Position numbers and translations under genes: made by a program. Under the pieces are notes generated by a model. The model was not told the DNA's origin and did not search any database. It saw only the letters and a list, made by a program, of their open reading frames with translations. 41,015 nt of DNA from Aeromonas media (GTDB lineage Bacteria; Pseudomonadota; Gammaproteobacteria; Enterobacterales; Aeromonadaceae), in NCBI RefSeq assembly GCF_000819985.1, contig NZ_CDBZ01000070.1, positions 1 to 41,015 on the forward strand. The letters run 5' to 3'. Each line of letters starts with the position of its first letter. Position 1 is the first letter of the stretch. Positions 28,723-40,390 of the stretch are shown here, piece by piece.

Positions 28723-28758
28723 CGACAAGGCCGGATCCCAGGGGATCCGGCCTTGTCG
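28723..28758. terminator. Bidirectional terminator, long perfect inverted repeat
   Basis: Two 17-base arms (28723-28739 and 28742-28758) are perfectly complementary with a two-base centre. The element lies between convergent genes, just beyond the stop of ypfJ. No clear T-run follows on either strand, so termination efficiency is uncertain. Confidence 0.7.
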
Positions 28759-28769
28759 TCTGGTCCGGC

Positions 28770-29624
28770 TCAGCGGGCGGCGAAGGTGTCGCAGCTGGCG
28801 GGCTTGCCGCTGTCAAAGCCCCGCTTGAACCAGGTTAGGCGCTGGGCCGAGCTGCCGTGGGTGAAGCTGTCGGGCACGATCCGGCCCTGACCCCGCTGCT
28901 GCAGGCGGTCGTCACCGATGGCCTGGGCGGCATTGAGGGCCTCCTCCAGATCGCCGTGCTCCAGCACCTGCTCCTTCTCCATATGGTGACCCCAGACTCC
29001 GGCGAAGCAGTCGGCCTGCAGCTCCAGCTTGACCGACAACCTGTTCTGCCCGGCCTGGCTCAGCCCCTGCTGTTGCTGGCGCACCTTGGTCGAGATGCCG
29101 AGCAGGTACTGCACGTGGTGGCCCACCTCGTGGGCGACCACATAGCCCTGGGCGAAGTCGCCATCGGCCCCGAGCTTGTCGCGCATGTCCTGATAGAAGG
29201 AGAGATCGATGTAGACTGTGCTGTCTGCCGGGCAGTAGAAGGGGCCCATGACCGACTGGCCCTGACCGCAGCCGGTCTGGGTGGCTCCGCGATAGAGCAC
29301 CAGCCTGGGGGGCTGATACTGGTTGCCGCTTCGGGAGAAGATCTCGCCCCAGGTGTCTTCGGTGGAGGCGAGCATCACAGAGGTGAATCTGGCCAGGGGA
29401 TCGCTGGCCGGCTGAGACACATTCTGGCGCGGCGCCTGGCTCTGCTGGGCCGGCTCGTCGAGCAATGGGCTCAAGTCCACGCCGTAGTAACCCGCCACCA
29501 TAACCACGACAATCAGGATGAGGCGGCCCTTGCCGCCGAGGGGCAGGCCGCCGCCCCCGCTGCCACTGCCCTGTTGGCGCCTGTCTTCCACGTTGCTGCT
29601 CTCACGGCGATCTTGCCAGCGCAT
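28770..29624 (-). CDS. ypfJ: YpfJ-family neutral zinc metallopeptidase
   Basis: The protein has 284 residues. The basic and Gly-rich N-terminus is followed by one membrane segment (about 34-48) and a zincin-like domain with HEVGH at residues 165-169. A further Glu in the [14 protein letters not shown] region is a likely third zinc ligand. This fits the putative neutral zinc metallopeptidase family (YpfJ). It is expected to be membrane-anchored with the enzyme domain in the periplasm; the substrate is unknown. The 87-residue gene upstream is on the same strand, 75 bp away. Confidence 0.92.
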   Translation of the reverse strand: MRWQDRRESSNVEDRRQQGSGSGGGGLPLGGKGRLILIVVVMVAGYYGVDLSPLLDEPAQQSQAPRQNVSQPASDPLARFTSVMLASTEDTWGEIFSRSGNQYQPPRLVLYRGATQTGCGQGQSVMGPFYCPADSTVYIDLSFYQDMRDKLGADGDFAQGYVVAHEVGHHVQYLLGISTKVRQQQQGLSQAGQNRLSVKLELQADCFAGVWGHHMEKEQVLEHGDLEEALNAAQAIGDDRLQQRGQGRIVPDSFTHGSSAQRLTWFKRGFDSGKPASCDTFAAR

Positions 29625-29699
29625 AGCCCCATACTCCCGTCATTGGTGGTGGCAGTAATGATAATGTCTGCTGGCGCGGCCCGCCTGGTGAGGGGGGGG

Positions 29700-29963
29700 T
29701 TATTCGGCCCAGGGCATCTCGGGTAGGCTGTCGAGGAACTCGGCGTAGCGGGTCAGGTTGAAGGGGCCCTGTTCGGCCTCCATGGCCATCAGCTCGGCAC
29801 CGAGGGCGCAGGCGATGTATTGCAGCGCCTCGTCCCGCGGGGTGCCCTTCATCACCAGTCGCATCAGGGTGGCTTTCACCTGCAGGGGATGGCCGTCGGC
29901 GAGCTGGTTGTCCACCATCTCCAGCAGCGTCTGTTCGTCAAAGAATTCGGTGGTGTCCGTCAT
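29700..29963 (-). CDS. Conserved-looking small acidic protein, unknown function
   Basis: The 87-residue soluble protein has no signal or membrane segment. It is acidic and mostly helical in appearance (TLLEMVDNQLADGHPLQV, EALQYIACALGAELMAMEAE). I do not recognise a named domain. GC-rich codon use and third-position bias match the neighbours, which supports coding. It lies upstream of ypfJ on the same strand and may be co-transcribed with it. A run of eight C follows its stop codon. Confidence 0.8.
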   Translation of the reverse strand: MTDTTEFFDEQTLLEMVDNQLADGHPLQVKATLMRLVMKGTPRDEALQYIACALGAELMAMEAEQGPFNLTRYAEFLDSLPEMPWAE

Positions 29964-30183
29964 GGGGAATGTCCTGTTTGTTGTACTGTGGATTGGGATA
30001 GGGCGGGCAGTATAGCCGGAACCGCCGTGCGACTCATGTGGCAGGGACTAAATGTCGGCTGCCGGGGGCTGTGGTCGCCGGTTTGCGGTCCATGACGGCC
30101 TCCTTTTGGCCGGGGATCTTGCCAAGCACCGGCTGTGGGGGCAGTCTTGATAGCTGTTGTTCTCATCACACGAGCCCTTTGCC

Positions 30184-30705
30184 ATGATCTTCTCCGAGCG
30201 CCTCATCCTGCGCGAGCTCAATACCGACGATGCCCCCTTCATTCTCGAACTGCTCAACGACCCCGATTTCCATCGCTACATCGGCGATCGCGGGATCCGC
30301 ACCCTGGACGACGCCGAAAACTACATCCAGCAGGGGCCGGCGGTCAGCTATGCCCAGCACGGGCACGGTCTCTATCTGGTGATGCGACGGGAAGACGAGG
30401 CCAAGTTGGGCATCTGCGGGCTCATCAAGCGCGACACCCTGCCGTGCGAAGACATCGGCTACGCCTTCCTGCCCGCCTGGCGTGGTCAGGGCTATGGCAT
30501 AGAGGCGGCGCAGGCGGCGATCAAGGATGGGCGGGAGCGGCTTGGCATCGAGCGGGTCATCGCCATCGTCACCCCGGGCAACGAGCGATCTGTGGCGCTG
30601 CTGGGCAAGCTGGGTCTGGTGCGCAGCCGTCTGGTCAGGCTGAGCGAGGATGCCGACGAGTGCCTGTTGCTGGAAGCGGCCGATACCCAGGCCTGTACTG
30701 TCTGA
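30184..30705 (+). CDS. GNAT-family N-acetyltransferase
   Basis: The 173-residue protein starts MIFSERLILREL, the typical opening of RimJ/RimL-like acetyltransferases (Acetyltransf_3). The acetyl-CoA binding region is visible as AFLPAWRGQGYGIEAA, with motif B near NERSVALLGKLGL. I chose ATG 30184 over an upstream TTG at 30157 because alignment with the family starts here. The substrate is unknown. It stands alone. Confidence 0.9.
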   Translation: MIFSERLILRELNTDDAPFILELLNDPDFHRYIGDRGIRTLDDAENYIQQGPAVSYAQHGHGLYLVMRREDEAKLGICGLIKRDTLPCEDIGYAFLPAWRGQGYGIEAAQAAIKDGRERLGIERVIAIVTPGNERSVALLGKLGLVRSRLVRLSEDADECLLLEAADTQACTV

Positions 30706-30818
30706 GGGATGGCAGGGCCGTCAATCAGAAGAGGGGATCACAAGGCTGAAGGCGAGGGAGACAAGGGGGCCGCCGTGAGTTGCGGCCTGTCTGCATCGGG
30801 TGCTGCCGGTGGGCAGGA

Positions 30819-30995
30819 TCAGTTGAGTTCTTCGATGGAGAACTCGCCAGGGATGCCATCACAGGAGATGGCGAAGCCACCGCTGGAGCGGGTGCTGAAC
30901 TGGATCAGAAACGCATCATAGTCATGCTCTTGCACGGGCAGGTTGATGGGTTTGCTGCGACGCAGGGGTTTGTGTGTTTGTACGGCTTTCATCAT
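30819..30995 (-). CDS. 58-residue small ORF
   Basis: This ORF starts with tandem ATG codons at 30995 and 30992 and ends at TGA 30821-30819. The product is MMKAVQTHKPLRRSKPINLP, then an acidic/aromatic middle (EHDYDAFLIQF), then a Ser/Gly stretch and an acidic end (EFSIEELN). AGAGAAAT precedes the start, and an AT-rich region upstream could hold a promoter. I do not recognise it. The even residue mix and absence of repeats suggest a real protein. The two + strand frames in the same place (30709-30921 and 30780-31046) look less protein-like. Confidence 0.6.
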   Translation of the reverse strand: MMKAVQTHKPLRRSKPINLPVQEHDYDAFLIQFSTRSSGGFAISCDGIPGEFSIEELN

Positions 30996-31162
30996 GGTAT
31001 TTCTCTATATAAATTAAATAATTGCTCCTTGTATTTGCAAATGTAGGTCAATGGGCGCGGTCAGATCCGCGCAGGAATACCCAGCCCCATAAGGGCGTCT
31101 GCACTATCAAGGAATATGCGGATGCATAGTTCAAATTGGGTGGGCAGATCTGGTCTGCACCG

Positions 31163-31203
31163 TGAGAGCCGGGCAACGCAGGCAGACAGCCTGACGGTTC
31201 TCA
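31163..31203 (+). ncRNA. Candidate structured RNA element
   Basis: The outer stem TGAGAGCCG / CGGTTCTCA pairs over 9 positions with one G-T. It encloses an inner stem CAGGC / GCCTG with a 5-base loop. Fifteen bases later a GAGGAAGG ribosome site precedes ATG 31228 of an 8-codon ORF (MWVLAGFI, stop at 31254). This could be a leader or small RNA, but no downstream + strand gene is present to regulate. Confidence 0.3.
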
Positions 31204-31389
31204 AGGCGAGTAAATCAGAGGAAGGTTATGTGGGTACTGGCAGGATTCATCTAATGTTGAAGCATTGCGAACATAAACTGGGCTGATTAACTAGCCGGCG
31301 CGCATTCTCTCTTCGAAATGAATAAAAAGCAAACACTAATTGTGCGATGTCGCGACGATGCCGCATCTTCCATTGCCAGACCGCCAACG

Positions 31390-31415
31390 AGAAGGGCTCC
31401 CGAGGGAGCCCTTCT
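31390..31415 (-). terminator. Terminator-like palindrome after the antiporter gene
   Basis: A perfect 12-bp stem AGAAGGGCTCCC / GGGAGCCCTTCT with a 2-base centre lies 30 bases beyond the antiporter stop. No long T-run follows on the - strand. Confidence 0.7.
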
Positions 31416-31444
31416 GCCTTTGCCAGTCACGGCCTGCGGCTGAC

Positions 31445-32722
31445 TCAGTAGTCGCCGCTGGCCTTCTTGGCGGCGGTGATCATGGGGGTGATGGTCATGC
31501 CTTGCACCACGATGGAGAACATCACCACCGAGTAGGTCATCACCAGGATCACCTCCCGCAGATCGACGCCCTGCTCTGGCAGCACCATGACCCCGGAGGG
31601 CAGCGCCAGCGCCATGGCCATGGCAAGACCGCCGCGCAGGCCGCCCCAGGTGAGAATGCGCACCGAGAAGCGGTTGTAGCTGCGGAACTTGCGGAAGGCC
31701 ACATAGGGCAGGGAGACGCTGATGAAGCGGGCGGCGAGGCAGAGCGGCACCGCGATGACCAGCAGGATCCAGTCTTGCCAGGCCAGATCCAGCAGCACCA
31801 GGGCCAGGCCGATCAGCAGGAACAGCAGGGCGTTGAGGAACTGGTCCATCAACTCCCAGAAGTGATCCAGGTGGTGGCGGCTCTGCTCGGAGAAGCCTGA
31901 CTGGCGGGTCCAGTTGCCTATCATGATGCCGGTGACCACCATGGCCAGGGCACCGGAGACGCCGATCATGTTGGCAAAGGCGAAGCCCGCGGTCGGGATG
32001 CACAGCGTCAGCAGCAGCTCCAGGGAGCCGTCGTCGGTGGCGCTGATCATCACGTGGGCAATGAGGCCCAGCACGGCGCCGAACAGGATGCCGCCGAGGG
32101 CTTCATGCAGGAACAGGCCGGCCACGCTGCCAAAGGTGGGCTCGACGCCGCCAAAGGCCACGGCGAAGACGGTGGCGAAGATCACCAGGCCAACCCCGTC
32201 GTTGAACAGGGACTCCCCTTCGATCTGGATAGCGATCTGGGGAGGCGCCTTCATCTTCTTGACGATGGCGAGCACGGCAATGGGGTCGGTGGGGGAGATC
32301 AGGGCACCGAACAGCATGCAATAGACCAGCGGCAGTTCCCAGCCCAGCAGCCTGGCGATGAACCAGAAGCCGTAGCCGATGATGAAGGTGGAGAGCAGGG
32401 TCGCCGCGATGGAGAGAATGGTGATCTCCCACTTCTGGCTGCGCAATGCCTTCAGATTGATGCCGAGACCGCCGGCAAACAGCAGGAAGCCCAGGATCCC
32501 CTTCAGCAGGAAGTTCTGGAAGTCGATGCTTTCCATGGTCTCGACGGCCAGAGGTTCCAGATTGAACCAACCCAACTTACCAAACAGCACCATCAGGGCG
32601 GAGATCAGCATGGATCCTGCGGTGATGGCGATGGTGGTCTGGATCTTCACGACATACTGGTTGGCAAAGGCGATGAAGATCGCCAACGCTGCCAAGAAAC
32701 AGAGTGTGTAGTAGACGCTCAT
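31445..32722 (-). CDS. CPA1-family Na+/H+ antiporter (NhaP type)
   Basis: The 425-residue inner-membrane antiporter has about twelve hydrophobic segments. The family signatures GALISPTDPIAVLAIVKK and GESLFNDGVGLVIF contain the Asp pair that carries cations. It exchanges Na+ (or K+) for protons for pH and salt homeostasis. I chose ATG 32722, which opens directly into the first membrane helix; the frame extends 28 codons upstream but without membrane-protein character. It is divergent from metH across 202 bp. Confidence 0.93.
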   Translation of the reverse strand: MSVYYTLCFLAALAIFIAFANQYVVKIQTTIAITAGSMLISALMVLFGKLGWFNLEPLAVETMESIDFQNFLLKGILGFLLFAGGLGINLKALRSQKWEITILSIAATLLSTFIIGYGFWFIARLLGWELPLVYCMLFGALISPTDPIAVLAIVKKMKAPPQIAIQIEGESLFNDGVGLVIFATVFAVAFGGVEPTFGSVAGLFLHEALGGILFGAVLGLIAHVMISATDDGSLELLLTLCIPTAGFAFANMIGVSGALAMVVTGIMIGNWTRQSGFSEQSRHHLDHFWELMDQFLNALLFLLIGLALVLLDLAWQDWILLVIAVPLCLAARFISVSLPYVAFRKFRSYNRFSVRILTWGGLRGGLAMAMALALPSGVMVLPEQGVDLREVILVMTYSVVMFSIVVQGMTITPMITAAKKASGDY

Positions 32723-32845
32723 AGTTATTTTTCTCTTTAGTAAACAGCAAGCACGTATCCCCGTTGAGGACGGGCATAGGGTACTCTCGGGCCACATCTT
32801 ACTCATTACCCATTTGTGAGTATATGCTCGATATTTCGGACAGAT

Positions 32846-32861
32846 AGACGGCTAGATTTCC
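32846..32861 (+). promoter_or_regulatory. Possible MetJ operator upstream of metH
   Basis: AGACGGCT (7 of 8 bases of the met-box AGACGTCT) is followed at once by AGATTTCC (5 of 8). MetJ dimers bind adjacent 8-bp boxes. The site lies 63 bases before the metH start in the divergent gap. Confidence 0.35.
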
Positions 32862-32924
32862 ATTTGATTTTTTTGCTGCTAGGATGGACCTCACGCAGTT
32901 GCATGGATGTAAGGGGTAGAAGCG

Positions 32925-36620
<3,696 letters not shown>

Positions 36621-36660
36621 GGCGTTGCGACCGGTCAGTCCAGATTGATCTTTGACGAAC

Positions 36661-36710
36661 AACGGCGGCATCCTGTACTGGGGGACAGACCAGTCTGGTG
36701 CCGCCGTTTT
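36661..36710 (+). terminator. Terminator after metH
   Basis: Arms AACGGCGGCA (36661-36670) and TGCCGCCGTT (36699-36708) are perfectly complementary. The 28-base loop can itself pair (CTGG with CCAG), and TTTT follows. Confidence 0.75.
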
Positions 36711-36784
36711 ACATCTGGATGACAGCGGGATGGCATAGCAGAGTTCTGCGTGGTTTGTCTTGTTGTCAGGAGAAACAATTGGCG

Positions 36785-36812
36785 TTGTCTTGGCGCTGTG
36801 GCACTTTATACT
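36785..36812 (+). promoter_or_regulatory. Sigma-70 promoter for rimK
   Basis: TTGTCT (36785-36790) and TATACT (36807-36812) are separated by 16 bp, 45 bases before the rimK ATG. Confidence 0.6.
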
Positions 36813-36857
36813 CTCCCGCCCCATCCTGCCCAGGCACTGCCTTCTAGCGGAATTGTC

Positions 36858-37754
36858 ATGAATATTGCCATTTTATCCCGCGAGCCCAACAATTACTCCA
36901 CCCGCCGTCTGGTCGAGGTGGCACAGGCGCGCGGGCATCAGGTCGAGGTGCTCGACACCCTGCGCTGCTACATGAACATCGCCTCCCACAGCCCCTCCAT
37001 CCACTACGAAGGACGGGAGCTGGCGAGCTATGACGCCGTGATCCCGCGCATCGGTGCCAGCATCACTTTCTATGGCACCGCCGTGCTGCGCCAGTTCGAG
37101 ATGATGAATACCATGGCCCTCAACAGCTCGGTGGCCATCTCCCGTTCCCGGGACAAGCTGCGAGCCATGCAACTGCTCTCCCGCCACGGCATCGGCCTGC
37201 CCATCACCGGCTATGCCCACAGCACCCACGACGTGCCCGACCTCATCACCATGGTCGGCGGGGCGCCCCTGGTGGTGAAGCTGCTGGAGGGAACCCAGGG
37301 GATAGGCGTGGTGCTGTGCGAGACCCAGAAGGCGGCCGAGAGCGTGATCGAAGCCTTCATCCAGACCAACAACAACATCCTGGTGCAGGAGTATATCCGC
37401 GAGGCCAATGGCGCCGACATTCGCTGCGTGGTGGTGGGTGGCAAGGTGGTGGCGGCCATGCGTCGTCAGGCCCAGCCGGGGGAGTTTCGCTCCAACCTGC
37501 ACCGTGGCGGCGAGGCGTCGGCCATCAAGATCACCCCGGAAGAGCGGGCGACCGCGGTGCAGGCCGCCAAGATCATGGGGCTGGATGTGGCCGGGGTGGA
37601 TATATTGCGCAGTGCCCGCGGCCCTCTGGTGCTGGAGGTGAACTCCTCCCCCGGCCTGCAAGGGGTCGAGGCCGCCTCCGGCAAGGATGTGGCGGGCAAG
37701 ATCATCGATTTTCTGGAGCTCAAGGCGAGTCGCAAGCACAAGCCGGCGGAATAA
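36858..37754 (+). CDS. rimK: RimK, ribosomal protein S6 glutamate ligase
   Basis: The 298-residue ATP-grasp ligase adds glutamate residues to the C terminus of ribosomal protein S6. The N-terminal region [20 protein letters not shown] and ATP-grasp motifs ([39 protein letters not shown] and [15 protein letters not shown]) are clear. The length matches E. coli RimK (300). ATG 36858 is the start; the frame is open upstream, but the promoter lies in that stretch. A long hairpin terminator follows. Confidence 0.96.
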   Translation: MNIAILSREPNNYSTRRLVEVAQARGHQVEVLDTLRCYMNIASHSPSIHYEGRELASYDAVIPRIGASITFYGTAVLRQFEMMNTMALNSSVAISRSRDKLRAMQLLSRHGIGLPITGYAHSTHDVPDLITMVGGAPLVVKLLEGTQGIGVVLCETQKAAESVIEAFIQTNNNILVQEYIREANGADIRCVVVGGKVVAAMRRQAQPGEFRSNLHRGGEASAIKITPEERATAVQAAKIMGLDVAGVDILRSARGPLVLEVNSSPGLQGVEAASGKDVAGKIIDFLELKASRKHKPAE

Positions 37755-37773
37755 GCCGTCCTCCTATCCTCTG

Positions 37774-37803
37774 ACAACAAGGCGCCCTCGGGCGCCTTGT
37801 TGT
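37774..37803 (+). terminator. Terminator after rimK
   Basis: Two perfect 14-base arms, ACAACAAGGCGCCC and GGGCGCCTTGTTGT, around a 2-base centre. The symmetric structure could also end transcripts from the convergent kinase operon. Confidence 0.8.
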
Positions 37804-37840
37804 TATCTGGCTTGTGGGCTTGCCGGGGAGTGCCTGTTGT

Positions 37841-37882
37841 CTCCCTTCTCCCCTTGCGGGAGAAGGGCCGGGGATGAGGGGG
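37841..37882. repeat. REP-like intergenic palindrome
   Basis: CCCTTCTCCC (37843-37852) pairs with GGGAGAAGGG (37858-37867) around CTTGC, and is followed by CCGGGGATGAGGGGG. This layout resembles the short extragenic palindromes scattered through many proteobacterial genomes. It lies just beyond the histidine kinase stop. Confidence 0.55.
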
Positions 37883-37885
37883 AAA

Positions 37886-39148
37886 CTATGCCTGCGTGAG
37901 GTCGAGGGCGTTCATCGCCAGCCTGGCACTGAAAACGCCATCCTCCAGCCGGGTCTCTATCTGCCAGCCTAGCTTCTCGCAGATGCGCTGGATGATGGTG
38001 AGGCCGCAGCCGTAGCCCAGGATCTGATCCGGCGCCGCCGCCGTGGGGTTGCTGATGGTGAGCACCTGCCCCTGAAGCGCGATCTCGATGTGACCCTCGG
38101 CGTAGCTCAGGGCATTCTTCAGCAGGTTGCCGAGCGCGATGGCGAGCAGGGAGAGGGGGGCCTGCACCTCGCTCTGCTCGTCCAGATTGAGGCGGATGTC
38201 GAGGTTCTCCCGCTGCAGCAAGGGGGCGAGGCGCGCCAGCTCCCGCTCGATCAGCGGTGCCACCCATTGCGGGGGGCGCTCGACCGCCTCCTTGCGCCCC
38301 AGCAGCAGGAAGGTCTCGGTGAGCAGGGCCATCTCGTCGCTGGCGGCGCGGATGCGGCTGGCGGCCCGGGCGGCGGGGGCGGGCAGGTCGGTCACCTTGC
38401 CGAGCAGGGCGGCTGAGCCCTGGATCACCATGTTGGGGGTGCGCAGCTCGTGGCTGGCGAAGCGGCTGAACTCCTGCTCGCGGGCGAACACGGCGGCCAC
38501 CTCGTGCTTGCCCGCCAGCAGCGCCAGCTCGATCTCCCGCAGCTCCTGCCAGGGGGCATCCGGCACGAAGTCGACCTGATCCGGGGTGAGGTGGGCGACG
38601 CGCTGACGCAGCCTGTCCAGGGGGCGGGTGATGTGGCGCACAAGCCAGATGCCGAACGCTATGCAGCCGAGCAACAGGGCCAGCCCGATCAGCCGGGTGA
38701 CCAGGTGCAGCCTGTCTTCGTAAGGATCCAGGTAGTCGTCGGCGTCGTCGTTGAACACCAGATAGAGCAGGCCCTTGCCCGATGGGTGGGCGCGCACCAG
38801 GAAGTGTTTGTCCTCCTCCCCCAGCTGGTGCTCGAAGAAGCCGGGGGTCTGGTAGGGTTTCAGCCAGGCTGGCAGACGTCCCGCCTCCGTCCAGTAGCTG
38901 GAGAACTGGCGCGGGCTGGGGGCGGGGGCCGCATGGCCGAGCCGCAGCCAGTCATCGTTGTAGCGGGTGACCTCGGCCTCCAGCCAGTGGCGCAGGCTAA
39001 GCTCCTCCATCTTGTCCTCGGCCACCACCATCAGCAGGCTCAGGATCAGCAGCAGCAACAAGCCGGCCCCGCCCAGCGCTAGGATCAGGCGCTTGCGCAG
39101 GCTCGGCAGATTCAAGGCTTGCTGGCTTGGGGGGGCAGGGGGGCTCAT
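37886..39148 (-). CDS. Sensor histidine kinase
   Basis: The 420-residue inner-membrane kinase has two membrane segments (about 21-43 and 150-170) flanking a periplasmic sensor of roughly 105 residues. A HAMP linker follows (RHITRPLDRLRQRV). The phosphoacceptor is H233 in FSRFASHELRTPNMV. The ATPase domain has the N box at N341-N345 and a Gly-rich loop GYGCGL at 378-383. The usual DxGxG box is replaced by ISNPTAAAP, as in some compact kinases. The start overlaps the response regulator stop by 4 bp, so it is the second gene of a two-gene operon. The signal is unknown. Confidence 0.92.
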   Translation of the reverse strand: MSPPAPPSQQALNLPSLRKRLILALGGAGLLLLLILSLLMVVAEDKMEELSLRHWLEAEVTRYNDDWLRLGHAAPAPSPRQFSSYWTEAGRLPAWLKPYQTPGFFEHQLGEEDKHFLVRAHPSGKGLLYLVFNDDADDYLDPYEDRLHLVTRLIGLALLLGCIAFGIWLVRHITRPLDRLRQRVAHLTPDQVDFVPDAPWQELREIELALLAGKHEVAAVFAREQEFSRFASHELRTPNMVIQGSAALLGKVTDLPAPAARAASRIRAASDEMALLTETFLLLGRKEAVERPPQWVAPLIERELARLAPLLQRENLDIRLNLDEQSEVQAPLSLLAIALGNLLKNALSYAEGHIEIALQGQVLTISNPTAAAPDQILGYGCGLTIIQRICEKLGWQIETRLEDGVFSARLAMNALDLTQA

Positions 39149-39813
39149 GGTTTGACCAGCCGGTAGCCCTGGCCGTGCAATGTCTCCAGCATGGGACTGG
39201 GGAAGGGCTTGTCCAGGGCGTTGCGCAGGGCATAGATGTGGCTGCGCAGGGCGTCAGAGTCTGGCTCCTCATCGCCCCAGACGGTGTCGAGCACCTCCTG
39301 GCGCGTCACCAGATGGGGGGCCCGTTTCACCAGTAGAGTGAGGATCTGGAACGGGATCTTGCCGAGCTTGAGCTCCACCCCGGCGCGGGTGGCGCGGCCC
39401 GCGGCGGGATCCACCTCCAGGTCGCCGAACGCCAACGCCCCCATGTCGCTGCGGGGGCCGCGCAGGGCCAGGGCCTGCAACCGCACCTCAAGCTCCTCCA
39501 TGGCGAACGGCTTGACCAGGTAGTCGTCGCCCCCCGCCTTGAAACCTGCCAGCTTGTCGTCCAGGCTGTCGCGGGCGGTGAGAAAGAGCACAGGGGTGGC
39601 GATGCCGTCCGAGCGCAACCGCTCGACGGTGCGCAGGCCGTCCAGGCGCGGCATCATGACGTCCATGATGATGACGTCGAAACGCTGCTCGGCCAGCAGT
39701 TGCAGGGCTGCCTGGCCGTGATAGGCGCAGTCTACCCTGTGCCCGGCCAGCTCCAGATAGTCCATGACGGTCTCAGCCACCTGGGGACTGTCTTCCACCA
39801 CCAGTATTTTCAT
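39145..39813 (-). CDS. OmpR-family response regulator
   Basis: The 222-residue protein has an N-terminal receiver domain with phosphoacceptor D51 (IIMDVMMP), T79 and K101 (YLVKPF), and a C-terminal winged-helix DNA-binding domain (VTRQEVLDTVWGDEEPDSDA and SHIYALRNALDKPF). I chose ATG 39813, the classical MKILVVEDS start; 13 upstream codons are open but unnecessary. It is co-transcribed with the kinase and divergent from the secreted protein gene at 39904. The 11-bp spaced direct repeats in the gap are a candidate binding site. Confidence 0.95.
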   Translation of the reverse strand: MKILVVEDSPQVAETVMDYLELAGHRVDCAYHGQAALQLLAEQRFDVIIMDVMMPRLDGLRTVERLRSDGIATPVLFLTARDSLDDKLAGFKAGGDDYLVKPFAMEELEVRLQALALRGPRSDMGALAFGDLEVDPAAGRATRAGVELKLGKIPFQILTLLVKRAPHLVTRQEVLDTVWGDEEPDSDALRSHIYALRNALDKPFPSPMLETLHGQGYRLVKP

Positions 39814-39838
39814 GCTCTGATCTCCTGGTTTGGGCCGG

Positions 39839-39857
39839 CATTTCACGGCCATTTCAC
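39839..39857. promoter_or_regulatory. Direct repeats spaced 11 bp, candidate OmpR-type operator
   Basis: CATTTCAC occurs at 39839-39846 and again at 39850-39857, one helical turn apart, in the 90-bp gap between the response regulator and the divergent secreted protein gene. OmpR-family regulators typically bind tandem direct repeats with 11-bp spacing. Confidence 0.5.
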
Positions 39858-39903
39858 ACCGGATGAGACATCCTGTGTGCCAGTGTAACCCCGAGGATCC
39901 CCG

Positions 39904-40320
39904 ATGAAGAAGTCTCTCTGCGCCCTCTGGCTATTGATTTTATTGCCCTTTGGTCTGGTGCAGGCGGCCGAGTTCAAGCTGACCGGCCGTACCAGCTGGC
40001 AACTGGGCCAGTTGATGGTCAACGGTATTCCCTTCGTGATCGATGATCAGACCCGCTTCAAGGATGGTCTGGACGAAGACGATCTCGGCGGCACCTGGGT
40101 CGATCTGGAAGGGGTGATCGAGGGAGACAGACGGTTGGTCCGCGAGGTGGAGCCGCTGGAAGAAGAGCATGAGATGGAGCTGGAGGGGCCGGTGGCTCAG
40201 GGGCGGATCTGGGGCTATGTCACCTCGGATGAGAGCCTGGCCCCCTTCGAGGGGCGCTGGCTGGAGCTGGAGTGCCGCTTCGATGGCATGCGTCTGAGCC
40301 GCTGCCGGGAGGACGACTGA
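39904..40320 (+). CDS. Secreted acidic protein, DUF5666-like pattern
   Basis: The 138-residue protein has a clear signal peptide (MKKSLCALWLLILLPFGLVQA, cleaved before AEF). The mature part is acidic and beta-rich. The segment QLMVNGIPFVIDDQTRFKDG then LGGTWVDLEGVIEGDRRLV resembles the repeating pattern of DUF5666 domains (a v-n-G, d-x-T-x-f, G-x-w-V-x-v-x-G layout). It is most likely periplasmic. GAGGA precedes the start. It is divergent from the two-component operon, which may control it. I infer the DUF5666 link from pattern only. Confidence 0.82.
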   Translation: MKKSLCALWLLILLPFGLVQAAEFKLTGRTSWQLGQLMVNGIPFVIDDQTRFKDGLDEDDLGGTWVDLEGVIEGDRRLVREVEPLEEEHEMELEGPVAQGRIWGYVTSDESLAPFEGRWLELECRFDGMRLSRCREDD

Positions 40321-40390
40321 GCCGCCGCACCAGTGAACCGGAAAAATTGCCCATCCAGGCCCATAGTTAAACCTCCTCGCCGGGTTGACC

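Larger units (their letters stand above)
30996..31444. other. 449-bp stretch without a recognised gene
   Basis: The stretch holds the AT-rich leader of the 58-residue ORF (30996-31060), a two-stem RNA-like element (31163-31203) followed by a tiny ORF with a strong ribosome site (31228-31254), and a palindromic terminator-like hairpin (31390-31415) after the antiporter. I see no tRNA or mobile element in it. Confidence 0.6.

Noticed and set aside
30709-30921. 70-codon + strand ORF after the acetyltransferase
   Set aside because: Low-complexity Gly/Ser/Glu content, and it overlaps the better - strand ORF at 30819-30995.
32723-32924. Cobalamin or SAM riboswitch before metH
   Set aside because: The leader is short and I see no conserved riboswitch core such as the B12 box.
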